A stretch of 64,000 nt of DNA, taken from Peptoniphilus obesi ph1. Lineage in GTDB: Bacteria > Bacillota > Clostridia > Tissierellales > Peptoniphilaceae. The stretch spans positions 247,971 through 311,970 of the forward strand of contig NZ_HE978582.1 in the NCBI RefSeq assembly GCF_000311865.1. Reading direction: 5' to 3'. Both the position numbers and the translations under genes were made by a program. How positions within the stretch are numbered: the stretch's first letter is position 1; each line of letters opens with the position of its first letter. Under the pieces are notes generated by a model. That model saw only the letters and a program-made list of their open reading frames with translations, had not been told where the DNA came from and did not search any database. Below are positions 1-8,108 of the stretch, piece by piece.

Positions 1-613
1 AATAGGTTGACAGCTTCTCTATCATTTCTTCCCTATGCCCTTGCATTTTATCCTTTAATTTTCCATATTCTTCATCAGTTAAGGAAACATTTTTATATTC
101 TCCATAAAGGGAGGGGGATATTTTTTCTATCTCCCCCTCTTTTTCTAACTCTATATCTATCTCTTTATCTATCTCTATATCTCCGTTGCAGTTTTGTTGC
201 AAAAGGTTGCAAGGTGTTGCACCATTGTTGCATTGCAACGCTTTTTGTCCTCTTGATTTCCTCGAACGCCTTGTAGACGCTGTTTCTGAACCTATAAGAC
301 TTGGGATTTCTGTTAAAAAATACTCGTCATTTTCTGTGATTATCTCCATCAATCCTTGTGCTACAAGATAATTTACTGTAACCATTACATCATCTTCCGT
401 TTCATCAATCGTTAATGCAAGCTCCTTGATAAAGTCTGTTTCTACTCCGTCATAATACAGCTTCCCACTATCTTTTAAGCTAAGCAAAAGCAATTTGAGG
501 TAAATGATTGTATAGGTATCTCCTCCTGATATTTTTCTTAGCCTTTTGATTCTCTTATCTGTAAAAAAATCTTCTTTCAATTTTAACCAATAGTATCTTC
601 TGTTGTCTGCCAT
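1..613 (-). CDS. Phage-type replisome organiser N-terminal domain protein, cut by the left window edge
   Basis: The reverse strand reads open from an ATG at 611-613 to base 1 without a stop, so the C-terminus lies outside the window. The N-terminus (MADNRRYYWLKLKEDFF, then a predicted winged-helix region with YLKLLLLSLKDSGKLYY) matches the replisome-organiser N-terminal domain found in phages and in Firmicutes integrative elements. There it is thought to load helicase at the element's replication origin. A linker rich in Ile, Asp, Glu and Lys follows around residues 150-170. The gene starts two bases after the relaxase stop, so the two are probably co-transcribed. Family assignment is by recognition of the N-terminus only. 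Confidence 0.75.
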   Translation of the reverse strand, partial: MADNRRYYWLKLKEDFFTDKRIKRLRKISGGDTYTIIYLKLLLLSLKDSGKLYYDGVETDFIKELALTIDETEDDVMVTVNYLVAQGLMEIITENDEYFLTEIPSLIGSETASTRRSRKSRGQKALQCNNGATPCNLLQQNCNGDIEIDKEIDIELEKEGEIEKISPSLYGEYKNVSLTDEEYGKLKDKMQGHREEMIEKLSTY

Positions 614-615
614 TT

Positions 616-2268
616 TTATCTTTCTTCCCCTTTATTTTTATAATTTTCTTTAGCCTTTTCCTTGGCTTTTTGTTTGTACTGCTCCTTTCTTTCCTCTTGC
701 TCTTGGAATTTTTTCAGCTGTGCAATAACACTTGGTTTATCTCCTCTCTTAATTGCCTTATCTATCTCAATAGATAGGTCTATTCCATACTCGTCATTGA
801 CAATCTTTACTGCATATTTGATATGGTCTATCTGCTTAAATTCGTCTTGTACTTTAACTTTATCTTCCGTTAAACTTTGTATCTCTTTTTCAAGGTTTGA
901 TATTTCTTTTTGCCAATCACTTAATTTTATAGATGATGTCCCTGTAAATTTTTCTATGGTCTTTCTTGCTCTTAGATATCTGTCTATTCCTTTTTTATGA
1001 GAATTATAAAAGCTGTCTTTGAATATGGTTTTGCTTTTGTATTCCTGATAAACTTCTTTGTTTTCTTTGATAGAGTCTATGCAGCTTACACATTGATTTA
1101 AGTCTTTTATTCTTTGTGTTTTTTCTTGAATATCACCACTTATCTTTTTACTTTGTTTTGCAAGTTCAAAGACTTTTCCTTGTAGGTCTGCTATGGTTTG
1201 AAGATGATTATCTTTTAGATAGTAGATTGCTTTTACAAATCTCTTTAGGTCTACATTTCCCTTTTTTATCTGTCCATAGTAGGATAGATTTTTTATTTTT
1301 TCTCCCTGTATTTCGTTGTAGATAGAAATATATTCATAAAGGTTAAAGAGTTCTGCTTTGTTCTCCAGTTCATCTTTCTTGGTCTGTTTATACTCATCGT
1401 ATTTTGCTTGCAGATTTCCAAGTAACCCATCTATCCATGAAGTGATCTCTTTTATCTTGTTCTTGATGGCTTTTACTAAGGAATTATGCTTTTTGATTTC
1501 TCTGTTGATGTTTCCTTTGTCGGTTTCGATTCCTTTTTTCTCTAAGGCGCTGGCACTTGCTCCCATGTGAATGGTTGGGATTTCTTCTATCCCTTGTCTT
1601 TTGTAGGAACGATGATCCACTCTCTTTTCCTGATGATTTTTTTCTAAATACTGATTACAAAGGCTTGCAAAATTCTCTCGCCATTTCTCTGCGTTGCCTT
1701 TATCGTTCCAGTCTGTCAGCTCTACTTTTCTTGTTTTATAGTTTCCGCTTTTTAGTTTTATCTTTTCTCCGTTTTCATCAAGAACATATTCTTTTTTGCT
1801 TTTTGCCTGCCACTCTCCTTTTTCATTGATTGGTCTAAGGGTAGTCATAATATGAGCATGGATATTGTTATTTTCTTCATCACTTTCATCATGGATTGCA
1901 AGGTCTGCTATCATTCCTTTTGATGCAAAATTTTCTTGTATGAAGTCGATAATGAGTTTCTTGTTTTCTTCAAAAGATAATTCTTTCGGTAAGGCGATAA
2001 TGAAGTTTCTTGCAAGCTGTGCATTGCTTGCTTTCTCATTTAGTTCAACGCTATTCCATAAAGTAGTTCTATCTTTTAATGCTATGGGGACATTCTCCGG
2101 CAAGAAGATTTCTGAATGTAAAAGTCCTTTTTTATTATGGTAGTCGTGAGTTACTCCGTCCCATTCATTTGTTAATTTCTCACAGGATATATATGCTGCA
2201 CTTGCAACTGCCGATTTACTTTTTCCTCTGCTTATCATTGATATACTAAAGTGAAATGTTTCTGCCAT
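616..2268 (-). CDS. MobA/MobL-family (MOBQ) relaxase
   Basis: A 550-residue conjugative relaxase that would nick oriT, bind the transferred strand covalently and pilot it to a coupling protein. The N-terminal 230 residues form the MobA/MobL domain: a start with alternating hydrophobic residues, a candidate catalytic Tyr in the first 30 residues (AAYISCEKL), and the metal-binding histidine triad in NNIHAHIMTTLRP near residue 140. The C-terminal half is Lys/Glu-rich and probably coiled coil. A candidate MOBQ nic region lies just upstream at 2404-2447. It sits between the replisome organiser and the DUF3847 gene, as is common in mobilisable elements of Firmicutes. The gene looks full length. Confidence 0.92.
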   Translation of the reverse strand: MAETFHFSISMISRGKSKSAVASAAYISCEKLTNEWDGVTHDYHNKKGLLHSEIFLPENVPIALKDRTTLWNSVELNEKASNAQLARNFIIALPKELSFEENKKLIIDFIQENFASKGMIADLAIHDESDEENNNIHAHIMTTLRPINEKGEWQAKSKKEYVLDENGEKIKLKSGNYKTRKVELTDWNDKGNAEKWRENFASLCNQYLEKNHQEKRVDHRSYKRQGIEEIPTIHMGASASALEKKGIETDKGNINREIKKHNSLVKAIKNKIKEITSWIDGLLGNLQAKYDEYKQTKKDELENKAELFNLYEYISIYNEIQGEKIKNLSYYGQIKKGNVDLKRFVKAIYYLKDNHLQTIADLQGKVFELAKQSKKISGDIQEKTQRIKDLNQCVSCIDSIKENKEVYQEYKSKTIFKDSFYNSHKKGIDRYLRARKTIEKFTGTSSIKLSDWQKEISNLEKEIQSLTEDKVKVQDEFKQIDHIKYAVKIVNDEYGIDLSIEIDKAIKRGDKPSVIAQLKKFQEQEERKEQYKQKAKEKAKENYKNKGEER

Positions 2269-2310
2269 CTGTATAAGCTCCTTTCATTTTTTGTTTGTTT
2301 TCAGGTAAAT

Positions 2311-2355
2311 AAAAAAAGCAGACAGGTTATTTTTGTATCTTTTCCTATCTGCTTT
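2311..2355 (-). terminator. Intrinsic terminator upstream of the relaxase gene
   Basis: A 12-bp stem (2315-2326 with 2344-2355, one mismatch) is followed on the reverse strand by a run of seven T. It would end transcripts coming from the DUF3847 and sigma-like genes before the relaxase. Confidence 0.6.
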
Positions 2356-2403
2356 ATCTGTATATTTTTATTAACTTTTGTATGTTTTAAGACTTGCTAA
2401 AAT

Positions 2404-2447
2404 CCCTTAGTTTTTCTAAGGGCGCAATTATACACCCTAAAGGGTGT
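2404..2447 (-). other. Candidate MOBQ origin of transfer (nic region with two hairpins)
   Basis: Read on the reverse strand, 2432 to 2416 gives TATAATTGCGCCCTTAG, which closely resembles the MOBQ nic core (TAAGTGCGCCCTTA as recalled for RSF1010/pIP501-type oriT). It is flanked by a perfect 7-bp hairpin (2404-2410 with 2416-2422) and a second perfect 7-bp hairpin (2432-2438 with 2441-2447). The position, 135 bp upstream of a MOBQ relaxase, is the usual one. The exact nick position is inferred from similarity only. Confidence 0.72.
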
Positions 2448-2514
2448 TTTGCGTTCTGCGAAGCTTTTTGCCCTTGCAGGGAGCTTCTGAAAAAACTAAG
2501 TTTTTTTATTCTGT

Positions 2515-2844
2515 TCACTCAATATCTGTTTCATCTTCCATATCTTTTCCATTTATCATTTTTTCATAGGCTTGTCTGTATTCTTCTGTATCAGTAGCAA
2601 CTTTAAGTAGTTCTTCTATCTCCTCATTGGCAAACATAAGGGAATTTTCAATTACTCTTTCTACTATCAAGCCTCTTTGTATGAGCCTGTGATTTCTTCT
2701 TTTTCGTTCCTTTTCATTTGCCAGTTTTTCTAATTTTTTGCCTTGATTTTGTAATTGTTTCAGCTTTACATCGCACTTTTCTCTTTCTTCCTGAAGTTCA
2801 GAAATTTGTTCCTGTACTTCCTGTAATGTTTTTTCTTTCTTCAT
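2515..2844 (-). CDS. DUF3847 family protein of mobile elements
   Basis: A 109-residue, highly charged protein made almost entirely of predicted coiled coil (repeated Glu/Lys/Gln heptads in the first 60 residues), then a basic patch (KERKRRNHRLIQRG) and an acidic tail. This is the DUF3847 pattern, a small protein found next to MobA/MobL relaxases and of unproven role, perhaps a relaxosome accessory. A longer open frame reaches 2910, but the ATG at 2844 has a strong GGAGGA ribosome-binding site seven bases upstream, so that start is chosen. It lies directly upstream of oriT and the relaxase. Confidence 0.75.
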   Translation of the reverse strand: MKKEKTLQEVQEQISELQEEREKCDVKLKQLQNQGKKLEKLANEKERKRRNHRLIQRGLIVERVIENSLMFANEEIEELLKVATDTEEYRQAYEKMINGKDMEDETDIE

Positions 2845-2927
2845 TTTTAATTCCTCCGTTTTGGTATCTGCTTGTTTCCATAAAGAAAGGTTAAGCACCT
2901 TTTTTGACACTTAACCTTTCCAAGTTT

Positions 2928-3344
2928 TTAGATTTTATCTTCTAAAATCTTTCTCAGTTTTTCTAAAATCCTATCCCTCCTCCCACTGATTGCTTGATGT
3001 GTAACTTTCTCTCTTCTGCTGATTGACCTTAGACTTTCTTCTTTGTAGAAGATGGCTTCCATTAACTCTCGTTCTTCTTTTGAAAGAGTATTTAATGCTC
3101 TATGAAGTTCTTCAATTTGCATTTTTACTTCTACAATTTTTTCTAAGTCTATTTTTTCATCTATGATGTTATCTACAAAGTGTCCATCATGATCCAGTGC
3201 CGAAAATGGTATTACATTATGCTTCCAATCTTTTATTTGGAGATACTTTTCATGCTCTGTTATCTTCCAGTAGGCTTTGTATACTTCTTCACTTACAGGT
3301 ACGGCTTTGCCTTTTACATAAAGGTAATATTCTTTCTTTGCCAT
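2928..3344 (-). CDS. Sigma-70 region 4-like DNA-binding protein of a mobile element
   Basis: A 138-residue protein. The first 70 residues are element-specific (MAKKEYYLYVKGKAVPVSEEVYKAYW). The C-terminal 60 residues carry a region-4 type helix-turn-helix (ALNTLSKEERELMEAIFYKEESLRSISRR, then THQAISGRRDRILEKLRK). Such orphan region-4 proteins are a standard component of Firmicutes mobile elements and are presumed to regulate element genes. There is no region 2, so it is unlikely to act as a full sigma factor. The ATG at 3344 is preceded by an AAAGGAGGATAA ribosome-binding site. Confidence 0.8.
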   Translation of the reverse strand: MAKKEYYLYVKGKAVPVSEEVYKAYWKITEHEKYLQIKDWKHNVIPFSALDHDGHFVDNIIDEKIDLEKIVEVKMQIEELHRALNTLSKEERELMEAIFYKEESLRSISRREKVTHQAISGRRDRILEKLRKILEDKI

Positions 3345-3390
3345 TGTGTTATCCTCCTTTTTAAGTTCTCTGTTTTGCTTTTTGAGAATA

Positions 3391-3429
3391 AAAAAGGAGG
3401 ACTTCTACACTTTGGCGTAAAATGTCCTC
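3391..3429 (-). terminator. Intrinsic terminator of the ECF transporter operon
   Basis: GAGGAC (3397-3402) pairs with GTCCTC (3424-3429), and on the reverse strand the hairpin runs into a T-rich tract. It lies downstream of the leftward transporter cargo. Apart from this hairpin I see no gene in 3345-3657; the stretch is AT-rich and separates the cargo from the mobilisation genes. Confidence 0.55.
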
Positions 3430-3657
3430 TCGGCTTAAAAACTAATGTTTTATATAATTTTCTATTTTGTTGTTTCTGGTAAAGTATTATTGCTATGTGT
3501 AAGCAATTCCAATAATAAAAAAGGATAATTATATCGTTCTTTGAAAACCGAAACTATAAGTTTTGACATGATTATCCCTCCATATAAAAATACCCTCCTT
3601 TTAAAATTGTCGTGTTCCCTTATCCTTTTTAATATTCAACTTAACTTCCTGCATCAA

Positions 3658-5043
3658 TTACGAAAAATATATAACTTCATCACAGACTGCTTCTAAAAAC
3701 TCAAAGTCATGAGAAATTATCAAAATCAGTTTCTTTTTTTCTTTGAAATTTTTTATATTTTCAGCGACTACTTTCATACTCGCATAATCCAACCCACTTG
3801 TCGGCTCATCAAAAAACAGTAGATTTTTATTTGAAAGTAGGGCGGCTAAAATAACCACTCTCTGCTTCTGCCCGCCTGATAAGGTATGAGGATTCTTTTG
3901 CTTTAACTTTTCAATTTGCATATCTTCCATATAGATGTTTATTTTATTGTCATCATCTATATCCGATGTCAAACTTATCTCATCATAAACTGTATCAGTA
4001 AATAACTGATTGTTTATTTCTTGCATAACTAATAGGCTGTTTCTAACTCTCTCTTTAGAGCATAGTTTCCTATTATTTTTACAAATTGTTCCTGAGGATT
4101 GTTTCCCAAGACCACAAACAATTCTCGCAAAAGTAGATTTTCCTATTCCGTTATTTCCAACTATGCCCACAATATTTCCGCTTTCAAATTTTAATCTGTC
4201 TACTTTAAAAACAGTTTGCTTATTTCTTTTGTACAGCAAGTCGTTTATTTCTAATTCAGGTACTTTTCGCAAAGAATTTGATTTTCTATTAAAGTTAGCA
4301 CTACGCAATTCAGTATGTCTAAGTCCTGTTTTCAATCTTTCTTCTTCATCTAAATTTTGAATTTCTTCCATACTGTATTCTCTGATGATTTTCCCATCCT
4401 CTAAATATATTGCTGTATCAATAATGTCTTTTAAATACCACAGCCTATGTTCTGCAATAATAATAGTTTTTCCTAAAGATTTAAGCTTTTTTATTGTAAG
4501 TGATAGTTCTTTCATTGACTTTATGTCTAAGCTTGAAGACGGTTCATCAAGAATAAATATCTCAGGGTTTAATGCGTAAATACTTGCTATAGCAATCTTC
4601 TGCTTTTCTCCTCCGGAAAGATTAAATATATTTTTATTCATCAAGCTTTCAAGATGAAGCTCTTTTTCGACCTCTTTAATCCTTTTGTTAATTACTTCTC
4701 TTTCTATTCCGTAATTTTCTAAACCAAAAGCAATCTCATCTGTAGTGTTTGTTGTATAAAATTGTGTTTTAGGATTTTGAAAAACTGAACCTACATCCTT
4801 AGATAATTTATAAATTGGTGTGGTAAATGTATTCATACCATTGACCATAACACTGCCAGAAATGTCCCCATCATAAAACTCAGGTATTATGCCGTTCATA
4901 AGCTTTAATAGAGTCGACTTTCCGCAACCGCTCCTACCACATAGAAGAATGCATTCCCCTTTTTTGATTTTCAAGTTTATATCTTTTAATGAGTAATCAG
5001 ATCCTCCCTTGTACTTAAAACTTAATTCTCTAATTTCAATCAT
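3658..5043 (-). CDS. ECF transporter, fused double ATPase (A component)
   Basis: A 461-residue protein with two complete ABC ATPase domains in tandem. The first has Walker A (CGRSGCGKST), signature (NLSGGEKQK) and Walker B (IFILDEPSSSLD). The second has Walker A (GNNGIGKST), signature (TLSGGQKQR) and Walker B (LLFFDEPTSGLD). It powers uptake with the EcfT-like and S-component genes just upstream. The ATG at 5043 overlaps the stop of the T-component gene (ATGA) and gives the usual MIEIREL start; a GTG nine bases earlier is possible. It is the last gene of the leftward cargo operon. The substrate cannot be read from the ATPase. Confidence 0.88.
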   Translation of the reverse strand: MIEIRELSFKYKGGSDYSLKDINLKIKKGECILLCGRSGCGKSTLLKLMNGIIPEFYDGDISGSVMVNGMNTFTTPIYKLSKDVGSVFQNPKTQFYTTNTTDEIAFGLENYGIEREVINKRIKEVEKELHLESLMNKNIFNLSGGEKQKIAIASIYALNPEIFILDEPSSSLDIKSMKELSLTIKKLKSLGKTIIIAEHRLWYLKDIIDTAIYLEDGKIIREYSMEEIQNLDEEERLKTGLRHTELRSANFNRKSNSLRKVPELEINDLLYKRNKQTVFKVDRLKFESGNIVGIVGNNGIGKSTFARIVCGLGKQSSGTICKNNRKLCSKERVRNSLLVMQEINNQLFTDTVYDEISLTSDIDDDNKINIYMEDMQIEKLKQKNPHTLSGGQKQRVVILAALLSNKNLLFFDEPTSGLDYASMKVVAENIKNFKEKKKLILIISHDFEFLEAVCDEVIYFS

Positions 5044-5768
5044 AAATCCCACCCTGACACTTTCATAAATATTACTATTGATAAAATTAAAATCATAAGA
5101 ATTAAAACGCCAATGTCATTTTTTCTAATCTTAATTAGGTATCTACTTGTTTTTTGAACAGGAGCATCAAGCCCCCTTATAATGGCTGATTGGGATAGCT
5201 CATCCCCAATTTCTATTACACTTACGAATAAGGGTACAAAAAAGTATTCCATTGTCGCAGCAGGTCTATGAAATAAATTATAAATACTAATGCTAATCCC
5301 TCTTGTTTTCATCGCCATATTTATATGACTCCATTCGTCTTTAATAGTAGGCAAACATCTAAATATTACAGAAATCATTATGAGCGAGTCTTTTGAAAGT
5401 TTTAATTTTTGTAAAGTTGCCACTGCACCGGAAACAGATGTTGAATTTAAAATCCATTTACCCATGATAATACATGGCAGAAATTTTCTTCCAATTGCTA
5501 AGATAAATAAAATTAAATTCAAAAGAAAATTCATACTAAAATAGGCTAAAGATTTTTCCAATACTACACTTATTACAAAAAATAAAACATACCTTATAGC
5601 GGATTTTTTATAACCATCGCTAATAATAATGACAAGGAAAAATAATGTAATAAGGCTTTGATAGATCCAATCAAACCCTAAAAAAATTAAAATATTCGCA
5701 CCTATAAGCAAGATAAGTTTTGTTCTGAGGTCATATTTTGACCCCAGAACAAACTTTGAATTTTCCAT
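5040..5768 (-). CDS. ECF transporter transmembrane protein (T component)
   Basis: A 242-residue membrane protein with about five hydrophobic segments and the two short Arg-Gly motifs that couple EcfT proteins to their ATPases (MKTRGIS near residue 150 and IRGLDAP near residue 195). It starts exactly at the stop of the S-component gene and overlaps the ATPase gene, so the three form a tightly coupled dedicated (group I-like) ECF set. Assignment to the EcfT/CbiQ family is by these motifs. Confidence 0.85.
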   Translation of the reverse strand: MENSKFVLGSKYDLRTKLILLIGANILIFLGFDWIYQSLITLFFLVIIISDGYKKSAIRYVLFFVISVVLEKSLAYFSMNFLLNLILFILAIGRKFLPCIIMGKWILNSTSVSGAVATLQKLKLSKDSLIMISVIFRCLPTIKDEWSHINMAMKTRGISISIYNLFHRPAATMEYFFVPLFVSVIEIGDELSQSAIIRGLDAPVQKTSRYLIKIRKNDIGVLILMILILSIVIFMKVSGWDL

Positions 5769-6358
5769 TATAAAACTCCTGCGGATTCCAACTTTTTATT
5801 TAGTATTTTTTTTGTAAAATAAGAACCAATCAAAGAGAATATAAATGTTCCTATAATCATAACCGGTAACATCCATATTGGTGTCCATGCTCTTACTGTG
5901 TTACAAAAGCTTTGATCTAAGCCACCTTTTATTACACTTTCAAAAAATGCTTCTCTCATAACCCAGATTGGTAAGAATCCTCCAAATAAGTTTAGAGAAA
6001 AAAACATATGACTAATTGTATTTTTCTTAAAGTCTGTATAATTTCCACCTTTTGCTATGAACATAGCAATTATTCCGGCAGGCACTGCCACTAATGGCGC
6101 AATTGGAATATGTCCAGTTGCAACTAATAAAATACTTGGTAAGATAGCTGCGATAACAATAGCAGTAGCTGACTTTGTCTTTGCAAGAAGCATATGATAG
6201 GTTGGTGCAGCAAGTAGTGCTACAAGCATAGGCATTAGTAAAAATAAAACAGGGACAGGCATAGATATTGCCCCAATTACTAAATATGTTACAAAGTAAA
6301 GTGCAATTAAAACACCGGCTGTAACTGCGTTTTTTGATGATTTCTTTTGTGTTTTCAT
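5768..6358 (-). CDS. MptD/Trep_Strep-family ECF substrate-binding (S) component
   Basis: A 196-residue protein with five to six membrane segments and an N-terminal basic stretch (MKTQKKSSKN). The sequence resembles the Trep_Strep/MptD family of putative S components. It would bind the substrate in the membrane while the T and A genes supply the energy module. Its place between two ABC half-transporters and a complete ECF module is typical of this family. The substrate is unknown to me; a siderophore-like or metal chelate is only a guess from the YbtP/YbtQ-like partners. Confidence 0.75.
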   Translation of the reverse strand: MKTQKKSSKNAVTAGVLIALYFVTYLVIGAISMPVPVLFLLMPMLVALLAAPTYHMLLAKTKSATAIVIAAILPSILLVATGHIPIAPLVAVPAGIIAMFIAKGGNYTDFKKNTISHMFFSLNLFGGFLPIWVMREAFFESVIKGGLDQSFCNTVRAWTPIWMLPVMIIGTFIFSLIGSYFTKKILNKKLESAGVL

Positions 6359-6383
6359 AAGTTTTCTCCTTTAAAATTGATTG

Positions 6384-8108
6384 TTACTTTACAATCTTCC
6401 ATTCTTTAGACTTTTCTTGATAATTCCATAAGTCTTTATATAGTCCTTCATTTTTAATAAGTTCTTCATGCTTCCCAACTTCCTCTACCTTTCCTTTGTT
6501 TAAAACAACAATTTTATCAGCTCCCATTACGCTTCTTAATTTATGGGCTACAACCACAACTGTTTTATTTTTAATTAAATTTGATATGGCTTCCTGTATA
6601 ATAAGTTCATTTTCAGGATCAAGGGATGATGTTGCTTCATCAAGTAGTATTATTGGGGCGTTTTTTAATATTGCTCTCGCTATTGATATTCTTTGTTTCT
6701 CACCTCCAGACAGAGTCGCACCTCCTTGTCCAATCATAGTTTCAAATCCATCATCTTTTTTGACTATAAAGTCATAAGCTCCTGCCATTTTTGCAGCATT
6801 CATGATTTCATCTTTACTTGCATCTTCATTTCCAAATTTTATGTTGTTATAAATTGTGTCTTTAAAAAGATACACATCTTGAAAAACAACAGAAAATTTA
6901 TCCATTAATTTATCAGGGTCGGCTGTTAGCAAATCTACTCCACCAATTTTAATTGTCCCTTCATTAGGATCATAAAATCTGGAAATTAATTTAATTAGTG
7001 TAGATTTTCCAGAACCAGAGTAACCAACAAAAGCAGTTAATTCATTTTCATTAATGTCTAATGAAACATTATCGATAACCTTAGATTCCTTGTAAGAAAA
7101 TGAAACATCGTGGATTTCAATTTTGTTGCTTTCGTTTACATCGGAATTTCCTGACATAGGTTTAGCGTTAAGTAAGTTAATGATTCTCTCTCCTGAAACT
7201 GATGCCATTTGTAGACCTGTATAATTTACAAGTGCAAGCTCCAAGGGATCAAAAATCCTTGTGCCTACAAATAAGAACATTAAAAATGTATCAATTTCCA
7301 AAGATCCATTTATAAATAAATAGGAACCAACTAAACTCATCAAAGGAAGTCCTATTCTTAAAATCATACTTGCTATAGTAGTTAATGAACCAACCCCTTT
7401 CTCACTCTTAATATTTGCATTTCTTGAGTTATCTATATCTTCTTCAAGCTTTGTTAATGTATCATCTAAGCTGTTATAAGCTTTTAGAGTCTTAATGGCA
7501 TCCAAATATTCGTTTATATCTTCTTCCTCTTTTATCCTCATTTTCTTTGTTTTCAAATAAATTTTTTTCTGAAAGTTTTGCATGAGTGTAAGAAGTAGAA
7601 CAGAAATAGGTAGTCCAATAAGAGTTGCTATTCCCATTTTTACATTAATTATCAAAAATAATATTGAGCAAAGAACTGCTACACATATACCACTGAAGAA
7701 TTGAGGTAGTTGGTGCGTTACTGCCGTTTCAACTTTGAAAAAATCATTCATTAATGTATCTACGATCTCTGCTGAGCTTTTCCCTGAAATATAACCTATC
7801 GGCAGTTTTCTTATGTGGTCTGCAAGCTCTATTCTTCCATCTGCACTTGACTTGTATCCAAGTTCATAGGTATATTTTGTGGCTAAATTTTCCAATAAGA
7901 ATGTTACAAAGAAAAATATTGCCATTATCCCAAAATACTTCCATAAAAGGCTCGTATCTATACTATCTGCACCTCTATTTAAAAATAGTGTTTCTACAAT
8001 TTTCGCCAAAGCAATAAATGGTATAAGGTTGGAAATAGAAGCCAAAACATTTAAGGCAATGGATTTTCTTATATTATTCATCTTTCCTAACGTAATATTT
8101 CTTATCAT
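6384..8108 (-). CDS. ABC half-transporter, permease-ATPase fusion (YbtQ/IrtB-like)
   Basis: A 574-residue type IV ABC protein: six membrane segments in residues 1-310, then an ATPase domain with Walker A (GYSGSGKST), signature (TLSGGEKQR) and Walker B (PIILLDEATSSLD). It overlaps the preceding ABC gene by four bases, so the pair probably works as a heterodimer. The sequence is of the exporter fold that includes the Yersinia YbtP/YbtQ and mycobacterial IrtAB importers, and the neighbouring S/T/A genes make an import-linked role plausible. Direction of transport is inferred. Confidence 0.83.
   Translation of the reverse strand: MIRNITLGKMNNIRKSIALNVLASISNLIPFIALAKIVETLFLNRGADSIDTSLLWKYFGIMAIFFFVTFLLENLATKYTYELGYKSSADGRIELADHIRKLPIGYISGKSSAEIVDTLMNDFFKVETAVTHQLPQFFSGICVAVLCSILFLIINVKMGIATLIGLPISVLLLTLMQNFQKKIYLKTKKMRIKEEEDINEYLDAIKTLKAYNSLDDTLTKLEEDIDNSRNANIKSEKGVGSLTTIASMILRIGLPLMSLVGSYLFINGSLEIDTFLMFLFVGTRIFDPLELALVNYTGLQMASVSGERIINLLNAKPMSGNSDVNESNKIEIHDVSFSYKESKVIDNVSLDINENELTAFVGYSGSGKSTLIKLISRFYDPNEGTIKIGGVDLLTADPDKLMDKFSVVFQDVYLFKDTIYNNIKFGNEDASKDEIMNAAKMAGAYDFIVKKDDGFETMIGQGGATLSGGEKQRISIARAILKNAPIILLDEATSSLDPENELIIQEAISNLIKNKTVVVVAHKLRSVMGADKIVVLNKGKVEEVGKHEELIKNEGLYKDLWNYQEKSKEWKIVK

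Noticed and set aside
141-182. Short tandem CTATATCTATCT-like repeat
   Set aside because: It is explained by the Ile/Asp/Glu-rich linker codons of the replisome organiser on the other strand.
7-371. Two overlapping rightward open frames
   Set aside because: They are shadows of the leftward replisome organiser, which has a recognisable domain and start codon.
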